Of a DNA stretch of 41,273 bases, positions 1 to 7,917 are shown piece after piece. The stretch comes from an uncultured Acetatifactor sp. Lineage in GTDB: Bacteria > Bacillota > Clostridia > Lachnospirales > Lachnospiraceae. The position numbers and the translations under genes were made by a program. The stretch is taken from contig CANREV010000025.1 in NCBI GenBank assembly GCA_947629645.1, positions 1 through 41,273 of the forward strand, given 5' to 3'. Positions within the stretch are counted from its first letter, which is position 1. Every line of letters starts with the position of its first letter. Under the pieces are notes generated by a model. It did not search any database, was not told where the DNA came from, and saw nothing but the letters and a program-made list of their open reading frames with translations.

Positions 1-11
1 AAGAACGACAA

Positions 12-41
12 AAGCGCCACATTACACGGCGCTAATGTTTT
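12..41. terminator. short GC-rich stem-loop
   Basis: AGCGCC (13-18) pairs with GGCGCT (28-33) across a 9-nt loop and is followed by a T-rich stretch. It could end a transcript entering from the left. The surrounding DNA is AT-rich, so this GC stem stands out, but no gene is visible on its left to assign it to. Confidence 0.4.
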
Positions 42-116
42 TGATAATTTAAGACATTTTCAAAAATGCTTGACAGTGTGCCAAAATTGGAAATAGGTAT
101 TACATAGATTAAAAGC

Positions 117-160
117 GAAACACTATATGTAGATTTTAAAATCTATATATAGTGTTTTTT
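117..160 (+). terminator. long AT-rich hairpin with T6 tail
   Basis: CACTATATGTAGATTTT (121-137) and AAAATCTATATATAGTG (138-154) form a 17-bp stem with a single mismatch and essentially no loop, followed by TTTTTT. This is the shape of an intrinsic terminator reading rightward. It may end a transcript from upstream element genes or act as an attenuator in front of the Rep gene. The rest of 1-287 holds another small hairpin (225-247) and no convincing gene. Confidence 0.6.
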
Positions 161-224
161 GTTGCTTTGCGATTTTGTGATGATGATTTTTTGCGTTTTT
201 GGTTATTCCAAAATGGAGAAGAAA

Positions 225-247
225 GTAGTGTGACACATGAACACTAC
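225..247. repeat. 7-bp inverted repeat upstream of Rep gene
   Basis: GTAGTGT (225-231) and ACACTAC (241-247) are perfect inverted arms around a 9-nt centre containing GACACATGA. It lies about 40 bp before the Rep start. Hairpins next to Rep_trans-type initiators can be nicking origins, so this is a candidate origin or transfer site. No nick motif could be recognised directly. Confidence 0.3.
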
Positions 248-287
248 AACCAAATGCTTATCAAAATAGAAAGGAAGGTTAATGTAA

Positions 288-1208
288 ATGCATTTGGAAA
301 AAAGATTATCTTATTTAAGAAACAACGATACACAAGTAGGTTTTCATACTGGAAATGGCACAACACAAAAAGTTATTGATTTGAGTAAAGCAAATAAAAA
401 TAACATTATTGTTAATTGCAATATTCGCAAGATCAGAAATAAAGATAAGAATGAAACCTATATGCGTGTAAATCCTAATAAGAATAACAATGGTTACATT
501 TTAACGGAATACACAGCGTTTAAAAATGTAATGCAAAATGTGTTTGACGACTTAGGAGTATCAGATTTTAAGTGGAAACGTATTGATATGAGTTTCAATA
601 CTATGGACAACACATATTATGCCAATTATACCAAACTGAACAGATTGTTGATTGCTTGTATTGCTAATTCCACAAACGGCAAAAATACGTATGACACAAA
701 GAATTTTTGGAATGGTAAAACTAAAAGCTTGGCTACAAAGAATCAGCTAAGAGAAGTTGAGTTTTACGATAAGGCTGATGAAAGCAATAATAAAAGCCCA
801 TATTATAGCAGACTTGAATTAAGAAGTGTTCGTATGAATGGCGACATTGAGCATGAATTTTTGAAAGTGTGGTTTAGCAGATTAGATGATGCTATTGAGC
901 AATTTGAGGCAGTACAGGACAGATTCAATCAGAGTATGGCGGAAGTCTATTTGGAAGATTTGGCTAAGAAGAAACACGATAGAGAGTTTATGAGTATCAA
1001 TAGTTTCCTGATGACAAGACGTGATTATATATTCACAACAGGTCAGATGAAAAAATTGTTAATGCTACTTGGATTGTCAAAAGAAGAAGCCAAAAACAAA
1101 GCATACAATTTTAAGAAGTATCATTCGATTGAATATTTTAGTCATGAGGATTTGGAAATTATTGTTGCTGATATAAAGGCGAAAATTATTGAGTATTTTT
1201 CAAAATAA
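288..1208 (+). CDS. Rep_trans-type replication initiation / mobilisation protein
   Basis: This 306-residue protein appears to belong to the replication initiation factor (Rep_trans, PF02486) group, whose members nick a plasmid or element origin for rolling-circle replication or conjugative mobilisation. The sequence shows the expected order: KRIDMSFNT near residue 100, then EVEFYDKADE and SRLELRS around 160-180, resembling the RIDLA...YDK...RFELR signature. The ATG at 288 is preceded by AAGGAAGG (271-278). It opens the visible gene run Rep, HNH-like, xis, int of an AT-rich element. The C-terminal half is lysine-rich and was not matched to a named domain. I cannot tell whether it serves autonomous replication or transfer, as MobT of Tn916 does. 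Confidence is moderate because the call rests on remembered motifs. Confidence 0.6.
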   Translation: MHLEKRLSYLRNNDTQVGFHTGNGTTQKVIDLSKANKNNIIVNCNIRKIRNKDKNETYMRVNPNKNNNGYILTEYTAFKNVMQNVFDDLGVSDFKWKRIDMSFNTMDNTYYANYTKLNRLLIACIANSTNGKNTYDTKNFWNGKTKSLATKNQLREVEFYDKADESNNKSPYYSRLELRSVRMNGDIEHEFLKVWFSRLDDAIEQFEAVQDRFNQSMAEVYLEDLAKKKHDREFMSINSFLMTRRDYIFTTGQMKKLLMLLGLSKEEAKNKAYNFKKYHSIEYFSHEDLEIIVADIKAKIIEYFSK

Positions 1209-1344
1209 GAGTTGAAAAATAGTAGTTAATTACTAAAAGCAGAATTTATAAAAATGTTGAAAGGCATTGAAAAATAAAGCTTTATAGATGTTTTTCCTTA
1301 AAGCTAATTACCTAATATGTTCGTAACTATGGGTAATGGTTGTG

Positions 1345-1374
1345 GGTGTGAATGTGTCACAAAAAATTCATACC
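1345..1374. repeat. hairpin ahead of HNH-like gene
   Basis: GGTGTGAAT (1345-1353) pairs with ATTCATACC (1366-1374), one pair being G-U, around a loop containing the palindrome GTGTCAC. It ends just before the ribosome binding site AAGGAG of the next gene, so it could affect its translation or be a protein site. The rest of 1209-1393 is AT-rich with no gene seen. Confidence 0.3.
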
Positions 1375-1393
1375 ATAAGGAGAACCATTTTAT

Positions 1394-1963
1394 ATGACAG
1401 ATTATAAAAAACTAAATAATGTTGAAAAAAGTAGAAGATATTTTAATGTTAAAGCAAGATGTGGCACAGCATACCAAAATGACAATCCACGCTATTACGG
1501 AACATATATGTGTGATGAATGGTTAGAGGACAAAAAAGCATTTTATACATGGCTTGATGAAAATTATTATGAAGTTGAAGACGAAAAACAGATGGATATT
1601 GATAAAGATATTTTGCAGTATGGAAATAAACAATATCATCCCAATCTGTGCTTGATTGTACCACATAGTATAAATACATTTTTTGAGAGTATTGAAGTTG
1701 GCAAAACAAACATTACAAAGCGATTGATGACGAAGAAATACGGGGTGAAAGTATATGATAATGGCGCGTGGATTCGTGCAAATAATATTGATACATATAA
1801 TCATGCATTAGATAAATATTGTGAAATTAAGCAGGGAATCCTTGTAAGTAAGGCAAAAGCGTTAAAAGGCGTAATCCCAGAAAAAGTTTATAGAGCATTG
1901 CTGAACACGGATGTTAAAGCCATTAATAGCAAAAATTATCTTGCTGATGAAAGCGAGGTGTAA
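1394..1963 (+). CDS. HNH-endonuclease-associated phage-type protein, nuclease centre not seen
   Basis: This 189-residue protein resembles the phage and mobile-element proteins often labelled HNH or AP2-type homing endonucleases. The recognisable run is YYGTYMCDEW, then FYTWLDENYY, then DIDKDILQYGNKQYHPNLCLIVP, at about residues 35-90. In relatives this block (DKDIL..GN..Y.P..C..VP) normally accompanies an HNH nuclease or DNA-binding segment. I do not see a convincing His-Asn-His centre, so it may be a DNA-binding derivative that has lost nuclease activity. AAGGAG lies just upstream of the ATG at 1394. It ends 5 bp before the excisionase gene and is probably cotranscribed with it. Confidence 0.5.
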   Translation: MTDYKKLNNVEKSRRYFNVKARCGTAYQNDNPRYYGTYMCDEWLEDKKAFYTWLDENYYEVEDEKQMDIDKDILQYGNKQYHPNLCLIVPHSINTFFESIEVGKTNITKRLMTKKYGVKVYDNGAWIRANNIDTYNHALDKYCEIKQGILVSKAKALKGVIPEKVYRALLNTDVKAINSKNYLADESEV

Positions 1964-1968
1964 TTGCT

Positions 1969-2181
1969 ATGGCAAAAGAAATTACAGTTCCGCTTTGGGA
2001 AAAGTTTTTGCTAACAGTTAAAGAAGCATCAATATATTTCAATCTTGGTGAAAATAAGATGCACAGAATAGCAAATGAATATGTAGATTCTGAATATAAA
2101 TTTGTAGTTCTGAATGGTGGTAGAATGATGATAAAGAGAAAAAAATTTGAAGAATTTTTAAATCAGACCACATCAATATAG
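1969..2181 (+). CDS. xis: Tn916-type excisionase
   Basis: The 70-residue product matches the small winged-helix excisionases of Tn916-like elements, with VPLWEKFLLTVKEASIYFNLGENKM at the N-terminus and the basic C-terminal strand MMIKRKKFEEFL. Xis bends DNA at the element ends and directs the integrase toward excision. It lies 5 bp after the HNH-like gene and about 100 bp before int, the usual order in this family. Length and motif layout are normal, so it should be functional. Confidence 0.88.
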   Translation: MAKEITVPLWEKFLLTVKEASIYFNLGENKMHRIANEYVDSEYKFVVLNGGRMMIKRKKFEEFLNQTTSI

Positions 2182-2214
2182 AGATGGAATAGAAGGAAAT
2201 ATCCATAGCAAAAC

Positions 2215-2251
2215 AGCCCTGGATGTGGTATTATAATATTGCACTAGGGCT
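2215..2251. repeat. stem-loop between xis and int
   Basis: AGCCCT (2215-2220) pairs with AGGGCT (2246-2251) over a long AT-rich loop, followed by TCTTTATA. It may attenuate transcription from xis into int or stabilise the message. It is weak as a terminator. Confidence 0.35.
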
Positions 2252-2280
2252 TCTTTATACGAAAGGAGCAAGTGGTAAGA

Positions 2281-3486
2281 ATGACTGGAAAAAGAAGAGA
2301 TAAGAAAGGTAGGGTTTTGAAAAATGGCGAATGTCAGCGCAAGGATGGGTTATATCAATATGATTATGTTGATTTGAACGGTAAGGCAAAATGCTTATAC
2401 AGTTGGAAGTTAGAGCCGGGTGATCCATTACCACGGGGAAAGAGAAAATGTAAGGCACTTAGGGAAAAGGAGCGTGAGGTACAAAGAAACATTGATGACG
2501 GAATTGTGCCTTATGGGGGTCAGCTTACGGTGTTGGCATTGACGAAGAAATATATTCTGCAAAAAAAGGGTGTAAGGGAATCTACAAGAGCAGGATATAA
2601 GACAGTTACAAACATTCTTGAAAAAGAAGAGTTTGGAGCGAAAAGAATTGATAAAGTGAAATTGTCAGATGCTAAAGAATGGTTGATTAAGTTGCAGGAT
2701 CAGGACGGCAGAAGCTACAGCTCAATTCATACGATAAGAGGGGTACTAAGACCGGCTTTCCAAATGGCGGTGGAAGATGATTTATTGAGAAAAAACCCAT
2801 TTCAATTTGAACTGGCATCGGTTATTGTAAATGACAGCGTTACCAGAGATGCAATTACGCATGATGAGAAAAGAAAGTTTTTAGAATTTGTCAAAAATGA
2901 TAAGCATTTCTGTAAATATTATGACGGTATTTATATATTGTTTTATACTGGAATGCGTATCTCTGAATTTGTAGGATTGACGATAAAAGATATTGATTTG
3001 AAAGAAAAGACAATCAATATAGATCATCAGCTACAAAGAACAAGTCAGATGCAGTATATCATAGAGTCGCCAAAAACAGAAGCAGGAATCAGGGTTATAC
3101 CTATGCAGGAAGAAGTTTGTGAGTGCTTCAAGCGTATTATTCAGAACCGTAAAAAACCTAAAGTAGAGCCTATGGTTGACGGTAAAGTTGGATTTTTGTA
3201 TCTGGATAAGAATGAAATGCCTATGGTGGCGTTGCATTGGGAAAAATATTTTCAGCACATTGTAGAAAAATATAATAAAATCTACAAAGCGCAAATGCCA
3301 AAGATTACGCCTCATGTATGTAGGCATACATATTGTTCCCATTGTGCATCAAGTGGCATGAACCCAAAGCATTTACAGTATTTAATGGGGCATTCAGATA
3401 TTAGTGTCACTTTGAATACATACACTCATGTAGATTTTGATAATGTCAAAAACGAGGTTAAGAGCCTTGAAAAAGCTATCCTGTAA
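2281..3486 (+). CDS. int: tyrosine recombinase, Tn916 Int family
   Basis: This 401-residue site-specific recombinase inserts and excises the element. The N-terminus (KRRDKKGRVLKNGE.QRKDGLYQYDYVD) aligns by eye with the arm-binding domain of Tn916 Int. A SAM-like core-binding domain spans about 85-170 and the catalytic domain about 190-390. All catalytic residues are visible: R226 in TGMRISE, K265 in SPKTEAG, H345 and R348 in PHVCRHTY, H371 in LMGHSD and the nucleophile Y381 in LNTYTH. The ATG at 2281 was chosen over the in-frame GTG at 2272 because AAAGGAG (2262-2268) leaves only 3 nt before the GTG and 12 before the ATG, and the ATG start matches the family N-terminus. It is the last gene before the element boundary. 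Confidence 0.93.
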   Translation: MTGKRRDKKGRVLKNGECQRKDGLYQYDYVDLNGKAKCLYSWKLEPGDPLPRGKRKCKALREKEREVQRNIDDGIVPYGGQLTVLALTKKYILQKKGVRESTRAGYKTVTNILEKEEFGAKRIDKVKLSDAKEWLIKLQDQDGRSYSSIHTIRGVLRPAFQMAVEDDLLRKNPFQFELASVIVNDSVTRDAITHDEKRKFLEFVKNDKHFCKYYDGIYILFYTGMRISEFVGLTIKDIDLKEKTINIDHQLQRTSQMQYIIESPKTEAGIRVIPMQEEVCECFKRIIQNRKKPKVEPMVDGKVGFLYLDKNEMPMVALHWEKYFQHIVEKYNKIYKAQMPKITPHVCRHTYCSHCASSGMNPKHLQYLMGHSDISVTLNTYTHVDFDNVKNEVKSLEKAIL

Positions 3487-3505
3487 ATTCATAAAATGAT
3501 GGTTA

Positions 3506-3528
3506 TTTTACAGAGATTTTTACAGAGA
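3506..3528 (+). repeat. tandem 11-bp repeats, candidate Int arm sites
   Basis: TTTTACAGAGA occurs at 3506-3516 and again at 3518-3528, a 12-bp period, 20 bp after the int stop. Short direct repeats just inside the ends are the arm-type sites bound by the N-terminal domain of Tn916-family integrases. Position and repetition fit that role; binding is inferred. Confidence 0.5.
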
Positions 3529-3656
3529 ATGACCATAAAGATACGTGGCAGATCGTGTCAAATCATGCAAAGTTAGTTAAAAGCGATATGCTACATAAAA
3601 ACACTAAAAGCTTTAAAAATACAGTAAAATCAAGCATTTGCGGAGGTTTCATGAAA

Positions 3657-4139
3657 ATGATAAAAATACTTTTCATCTGCCACGGCAACATCTGCCGTTC
3701 CCCCATGGCGGAGTTTGTTTTAAAGGATATGGTGGCAAATTCCGGTCTTGCGGATCAGTTTGAGATTGCTTCTGCCGCTACTAGCGCGGAAGAAATCTGG
3801 AACGGGGTAGGTAATCCTGTTTATCCTCCCGCTAAAGCGGAACTTGCCAGGCATGGGATCGGCTGCGAAGGGAAGAGAGCTGTGCAGCTGAAGGCTTCCG
3901 ATTATGATCACTATGACTACCTTATTGGCATGGATTCCATGAATATCAGAAATATAGAGCGTATCACAGGACATAAGGCTGGTGACAAAATCCGCAAAAT
4001 GCTGGAGTTTGACGGCTCCGGCCGCGATTGCAGGGATCCCTGGTACACTTCCCGCTTTGATGAGACATATCAGGACGTAGTCAGTGGGTGCACAGCATTG
4101 TTGGAATATTTAAGGAACAAGGGGTTATTGCATTCATAA
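3657..4139 (+). CDS. low-molecular-weight protein-tyrosine phosphatase
   Basis: The 160-residue product is a cytoplasmic low-molecular-weight phosphotyrosine phosphatase. The P-loop CHGNICRS places the nucleophile at C8 and the phosphate-binding arginine at R14. The acid Asp is D127 in the late DPW(Y) motif. Length is normal for the family. An upstream extension reading through 3555 lacks a ribosome binding site; GGAGG at 3642-3646 points to ATG 3651 or 3657, and the latter gives the family-typical MIKILFICHGN start. It is the first gene outside the integrative element, which therefore inserted in its upstream region. Targets are unknown; no tyrosine kinase is seen nearby. It faces the TetR gene convergently. 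Confidence 0.9.
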   Translation: MIKILFICHGNICRSPMAEFVLKDMVANSGLADQFEIASAATSAEEIWNGVGNPVYPPAKAELARHGIGCEGKRAVQLKASDYDHYDYLIGMDSMNIRNIERITGHKAGDKIRKMLEFDGSGRDCRDPWYTSRFDETYQDVVSGCTALLEYLRNKGLLHS

Positions 4140-4177
4140 TAAACTGCTGCGCACCCCTTGGAATCTGGCGGCACAGA

Positions 4178-4762
4178 TTACGAAAGGTCCAGTCCCCGCA
4201 CCAGCATGCTGCTGCATATTTTTGCTACTTCCTCGGGAGGCAGAGGCGAGGGATGATGAAGCCATGTCTCTATGACCCCGATGCATCCTGATACGGCGAA
4301 CGATTCCGCATAATCATATTCGCAGGCGGCCCGTTTTTGAGTGAGGATACCGTAGATATGCTCTTTCACCAGATCTTTCAGACGGTTGACAAAGGTGATG
4401 TCTCCGTGGGGGCCCATCATGGCTTTCGCCGCATCCCGATGACGAGCCAAAAAGAAAAAGATATTTGTCAATATCGTTTCCTGTGGCAGTCTGTTTCCGG
4501 CGGAGTCGAAAGACTGGTTCAAAATTTCATTAAATTCCGTGAATAATTCATACTCCATATCCCGCAGGATATCATAGATATCATTATAATGAAGATAAAA
4601 AGTGCCTCGGGTAATGTCTGCAAGTTCAGTCAGTTCCTTGACGGTAATATCTTTAATCTCTTTTTCTGTCATCAGACGAAGCAGACATTCCTGAAGCATA
4701 GCGCATGTCCGGCGTACGCGTCTGTCTGTGGTGCTGCTGTGTGCTGTAGTTTCTTTTTTCAT
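4178..4762 (-). CDS. TetR-family transcriptional regulator
   Basis: This 194-residue regulator has a TetR-type helix-turn-helix at about residues 20-65 (ITVKELTELADITRGTFYLHYNDIYDIL) and an all-helical ligand-binding half resembling the TetR_C dimerisation domain of clostridial regulators. The start ATG has GAGGAAAA upstream. It is divergent from the MMPL transporter gene, so it probably represses that operon and possibly itself, responding to a transported amphiphile. A perfect inverted repeat at 5151-5177 is the best operator candidate. No ligand can be named. Confidence 0.85.
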   Translation of the reverse strand: MKKETTAHSSTTDRRVRRTCAMLQECLLRLMTEKEIKDITVKELTELADITRGTFYLHYNDIYDILRDMEYELFTEFNEILNQSFDSAGNRLPQETILTNIFFFLARHRDAAKAMMGPHGDITFVNRLKDLVKEHIYGILTQKRAACEYDYAESFAVSGCIGVIETWLHHPSPLPPEEVAKICSSMLVRGLDLS

Positions 4763-4879
4763 AGTTTTTCCTCAGGAATCATGTGTGTGGTTTATGATTA
4801 TAATGGAATAATGGCGGACGGTTGCGTGGTTGGATCTGTCAGTACCCTGCAGTAAATTCATGGCATGTCGGCTGCAAGT

Positions 4880-4972
4880 TGAACCGCCTGTTGCGCAGGC
4901 GCGTATAAAACGCGGATAAAGCCGGTCCTGACCTCTGAACCACTTGTCGCGCAGTTGCGTATAAAATGCGAA
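4880..4972. repeat. pair of 37-bp imperfect direct repeats
   Basis: TGAACC begins two related blocks at 4880-4916 and 4936-4972 (30 of 37 positions identical), 56 bp apart. Both contain GCGCAG followed by GCGTATAAAA. The first also carries a perfect 6-bp hairpin CGCCTG-TTGCG-CAGGCG (4885-4901). They lie in the 536-bp gap between tetR and the transporter gene, otherwise without a visible gene. They look like a small interspersed or regulatory repeat. Confidence 0.55.
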
Positions 4973-5150
4973 CAGGGTATGCCCCGGCCGCCCGCGTATT
5001 CCGCCCCGTCCGCGGGTGGATGTCCGTTTTTTCCAAATTTTTTCCGGTCTTAAGCCCTGCGCTTCGGATGTCCTGAAAACAGCCGCGATATCGTTCTTTT
5101 CGGCTTATGGGATGCGCAGGCTGCGGCAGGAGCGGAAAAAAGTAACAAAT

Positions 5151-5177
5151 ATAGACATATTTCGAGAAAATGTCTAT
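5151..5177. promoter_or_regulatory. candidate TetR operator
   Basis: ATAGACAT (5151-5158) and ATGTCTAT (5170-5177) are perfect 8-bp arms separated by 11 bp. The site sits about 30 bp upstream of the -35 of the transporter promoter and between the divergent regulator and its likely target, which suits a TetR dimer or dimer pair. Confidence 0.5.
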
Positions 5178-5205
5178 TAATGTACGTTTGCGATAAAAAT
5201 GTATA

Positions 5206-5233
5206 TTGTGTTTTTGTTGAGTTTCATTATAAT
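5206..5233 (+). promoter_or_regulatory. sigma-A-like promoter for MMPL operon
   Basis: TTGTGT (5206-5211) and a perfect TATAAT (5228-5233) are separated by 16 bp, about 65 bp before the MMPL start codon, in a strongly AT-rich stretch. Confidence 0.55.
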
Positions 5234-5298
5234 AACTCTATAAAATAAAATCAATATTTGTGAAAAGAAACAGGGACGCGTCCCGGAAAGAGGAGACT

Positions 5299-7917
5299 AT
5301 GGAAAAAGGGAATCAAGACAGCTCTTTCATGATGAAGCTTGCAACGTTGATCGTAGATAAGCGAAAGGGCTTTTACCTGATCTTCATTCTGCTGATCATA
5401 TTCAGCGTGCTTTCCATGAATAAGGTAAAAGTCAATAATGACCTGACCACTTATCTGCCGGATACTACGGAAACGAGGCGGGGGCTTGATCTGATGGATA
5501 GTCAGTTTATCACCTACGGAACCGCCCGGGTCATGGTATGTAATGTGACAAGGCAGGAAGCGGATCAGATTGCTGAACGCATCGAAGAGATGGACGGGGT
5601 CAGCATGTTGGATTTTGGGGATGAAAATTATCATGACATGGAGGCGCTTTTTGAGATCACCTTTGAGGGTGAGGACGATGCTCCGGAAACGTTGGAAGAA
5701 CTGAACGGAGTGTTGGAGGAACTATCCGGTTACGATGTGTATTACACTTCGGACATCGGGCAGGAGGAGCGTGATGCTGCGGATCTTGACAATGATATGA
5801 TCCTGATCCTGATACTGGCCGGAGTGGTGATCGTTGCGGTGCTGCTCTTTACCTCTACCACTTATGGTGAGATACCGGTGTTTTTGATGACTTTTATCAC
5901 GGCGGCGATCTTAAACAAGGGTACGAACTATTGGTTTGGCACCATCAGTTTTGTCACCAACTCCATTGCGGTGGTACTGCAGCTTGCGCTGGCGGTGGAT
6001 TACGCCATTATCCTCTGCCACCGGTTCATGGAAGAACACGAGGACAAGGAAGCCAGAGAGGCGGTGATTGTCGCGCTGAGTAAGGCTATACCGGAAATTT
6101 CCTCCAGTTCCCTGACCACGGTGTCCGGCATGATCGCCATGATGTTCATGCAGTTTCGGATCGGTTATGATATGGGTATCGTGTTGGCGAAAGCGATTCT
6201 GTTCAGCCTTGTGTCCGTGTTCTTTTTGATGCCGGGCATTCTTTTGACCTTTGCGAAAATTATCGATAATTCGCATCACAAAAGCTTCGTGCCCAAGATT
6301 ACCATGGTGGGAAAATTCTGCGTACATACCCGGTTTATCGTGCCGCCCCTCTTGATTGTGGCGGTAATTGCGGCCATGATCCTGTCCAATAAAGCGGAAT
6401 ATGTTTATGATGTGAATTCGCTGGAAGCAAACAAGATGAGCGAGAACCGTTTTTCCGTCAGCATGGTGAACCGTGAATTTGGGACCATCAACCAGCTGGC
6501 GGTGCTTGTGCCCAACGGGGATTATGAAAAGGAAGCGCAGGCGCTGAAAGAACTGGAGGCTATGGATGAGGTGAATTCCTGCATGGGGCTTGCCAATATC
6601 GAGGCTATGGACGGTTATATGCTGACCCAGCAGCTTTCTCCCCGGGAGTTTGCGGAACTCATCGACATGGATGTGGAGATCGCCGACCTTCTGTATTCGG
6701 CCTACGCTGTCAACGACAGTAATTACGGCGCTGTGCTAAACGGTGTCAGCGATTATAAGGTCCCGCTGATCGATATGTTTCTTTTTATTTATGACCAGAA
6801 AGAAAGCGGGAACATCACGCTGGAGGATGATCTGGAGGAAACGCTGACGGATGCTTATTCCCAGATCAGCATAGCGAGAGATCAGCTTTTGGGAGAGGAT
6901 TACACTCGTTTTGTGCTGGAGTTGTCTGTACCGGTGGAGGGACAGGAGACGTACGATGCGTTGGAGAGAATCCGCAATACCGTAGCCAAATACTATAATT
7001 ATGACGATATTTATCTGGTTGGCAATTCCACCAGCAACAAAGACCTGAGCGATTCCTTTGGAACGGATAACGTGATCATTACGGTGTTGACCGCGCTGTT
7101 TGTCATGATTATCCTGCTGTTTACTTTCCAGTCGGCGGGCCTTCCGGTGTTGCTGGTATTGACCATTCAGGGTAGTATCTGGATGAATTTTTCCCTGCCT
7201 TATCTGCAGAACGAGCCGGTATATTTCCTGGGCTATCTGGTGGTATCCGCGATCCAGATGGGCGCCACGATTGATTATGCGATCGTGATCACCAGCCGTT
7301 ATATGGAACTGAAAACGTATATGCCTATCAGGGAAGCCATCGTGGAGACGTTGAATCAGGCCTTCCCTACCATTGTTACCAGTGGCTCCATGCTGGTGGC
7401 GGCGGGCTTTATTATCAGCAATGTTTCCTCCAATGCCGTGGTAGCGGCTATCGGGCTTGCTTTGGGAAGAGGTACGCTGACTTCCATAGCCCTGGTGCTG
7501 CTGGCGCTGCCGCAGACGCTTCTGATCGGTGATATTATTATTGAGAAAACGGCGTTTACGCTGCGCAGGGACATGGTAAAGCCTTTGCCTGCAAGTGGCA
7601 GGGTCCGTATGAATGGTCATATCAAAGGATATGTGAACGGTGTTTTGGACGGCGAGTTCTCGGGCGTGATCGATGGCGAGATGGGAGCGGTGATCCGCTC
7701 AAAAGACGTTGCTGAGGAAATTGACCAAGACGGTCAAACAACGGGACAGTCCAGACTGGAATCATCGGATATCGTGGAATCGCCGCCGGATCCGGTACAA
7801 TCTTCGGATATAAATGTTTCCGCAGAAACGGGAAAACAGGATGTGCAGGAAAGTCAGGACGAGAGGATTTTGGACGAGGAAAAACAGGAGGTGACAGAGG
7901 ATGAGACACACGAGTAA
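5299..7917 (+). CDS. MMPL/RND-type exporter
   Basis: This protein of about 872 residues has the duplicated RND/MMPL layout: one N-terminal membrane helix, a large extracytoplasmic loop, five helices, a second loop and six more helices. The paired motifs LALAVDYAIILCHRF and MGATIDYAIVITSRY carry the Asp-Tyr pairs expected in the proton-relay helices. Such pumps move lipids or amphiphiles across the cytoplasmic membrane using the proton gradient. The tail has glycine-punctuated repeats (HIKGYVNGVLDGEFSGVIDGE) followed by about 80 acidic, disordered-looking residues. ATG 5299 with AGGAG at 5291-5295 was preferred to GTG 5260, which has no ribosome binding site. It overlaps the next gene by 17 bp, implying translational coupling. 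Substrate unknown. Confidence 0.87.
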   Translation: MEKGNQDSSFMMKLATLIVDKRKGFYLIFILLIIFSVLSMNKVKVNNDLTTYLPDTTETRRGLDLMDSQFITYGTARVMVCNVTRQEADQIAERIEEMDGVSMLDFGDENYHDMEALFEITFEGEDDAPETLEELNGVLEELSGYDVYYTSDIGQEERDAADLDNDMILILILAGVVIVAVLLFTSTTYGEIPVFLMTFITAAILNKGTNYWFGTISFVTNSIAVVLQLALAVDYAIILCHRFMEEHEDKEAREAVIVALSKAIPEISSSSLTTVSGMIAMMFMQFRIGYDMGIVLAKAILFSLVSVFFLMPGILLTFAKIIDNSHHKSFVPKITMVGKFCVHTRFIVPPLLIVAVIAAMILSNKAEYVYDVNSLEANKMSENRFSVSMVNREFGTINQLAVLVPNGDYEKEAQALKELEAMDEVNSCMGLANIEAMDGYMLTQQLSPREFAELIDMDVEIADLLYSAYAVNDSNYGAVLNGVSDYKVPLIDMFLFIYDQKESGNITLEDDLEETLTDAYSQISIARDQLLGEDYTRFVLELSVPVEGQETYDALERIRNTVAKYYNYDDIYLVGNSTSNKDLSDSFGTDNVIITVLTALFVMIILLFTFQSAGLPVLLVLTIQGSIWMNFSLPYLQNEPVYFLGYLVVSAIQMGATIDYAIVITSRYMELKTYMPIREAIVETLNQAFPTIVTSGSMLVAAGFIISNVSSNAVVAAIGLALGRGTLTSIALVLLALPQTLLIGDIIIEKTAFTLRRDMVKPLPASGRVRMNGHIKGYVNGVLDGEFSGVIDGEMGAVIRSKDVAEEIDQDGQTTGQSRLESSDIVESPPDPVQSSDINVSAETGKQDVQESQDERILDEEKQEVTEDETHE

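Noticed and set aside
152..379. 75-codon frame overlapping the Rep gene start
   Set aside because: No ribosome binding site, starts inside a hairpin tail and overlaps the better supported Rep gene.
65..3639. 10-bp inverted match AAATGCTTGA / TCAAGCATTT near both element edges
   Set aside because: Short, AT-rich and not symmetrically placed relative to int; could easily be chance.
4839..5036. Possible small gene on the minus strand in the tetR-MMPL gap
   Set aside because: Its reading frame is created by the two 37-bp repeats; no start signal or family similarity.
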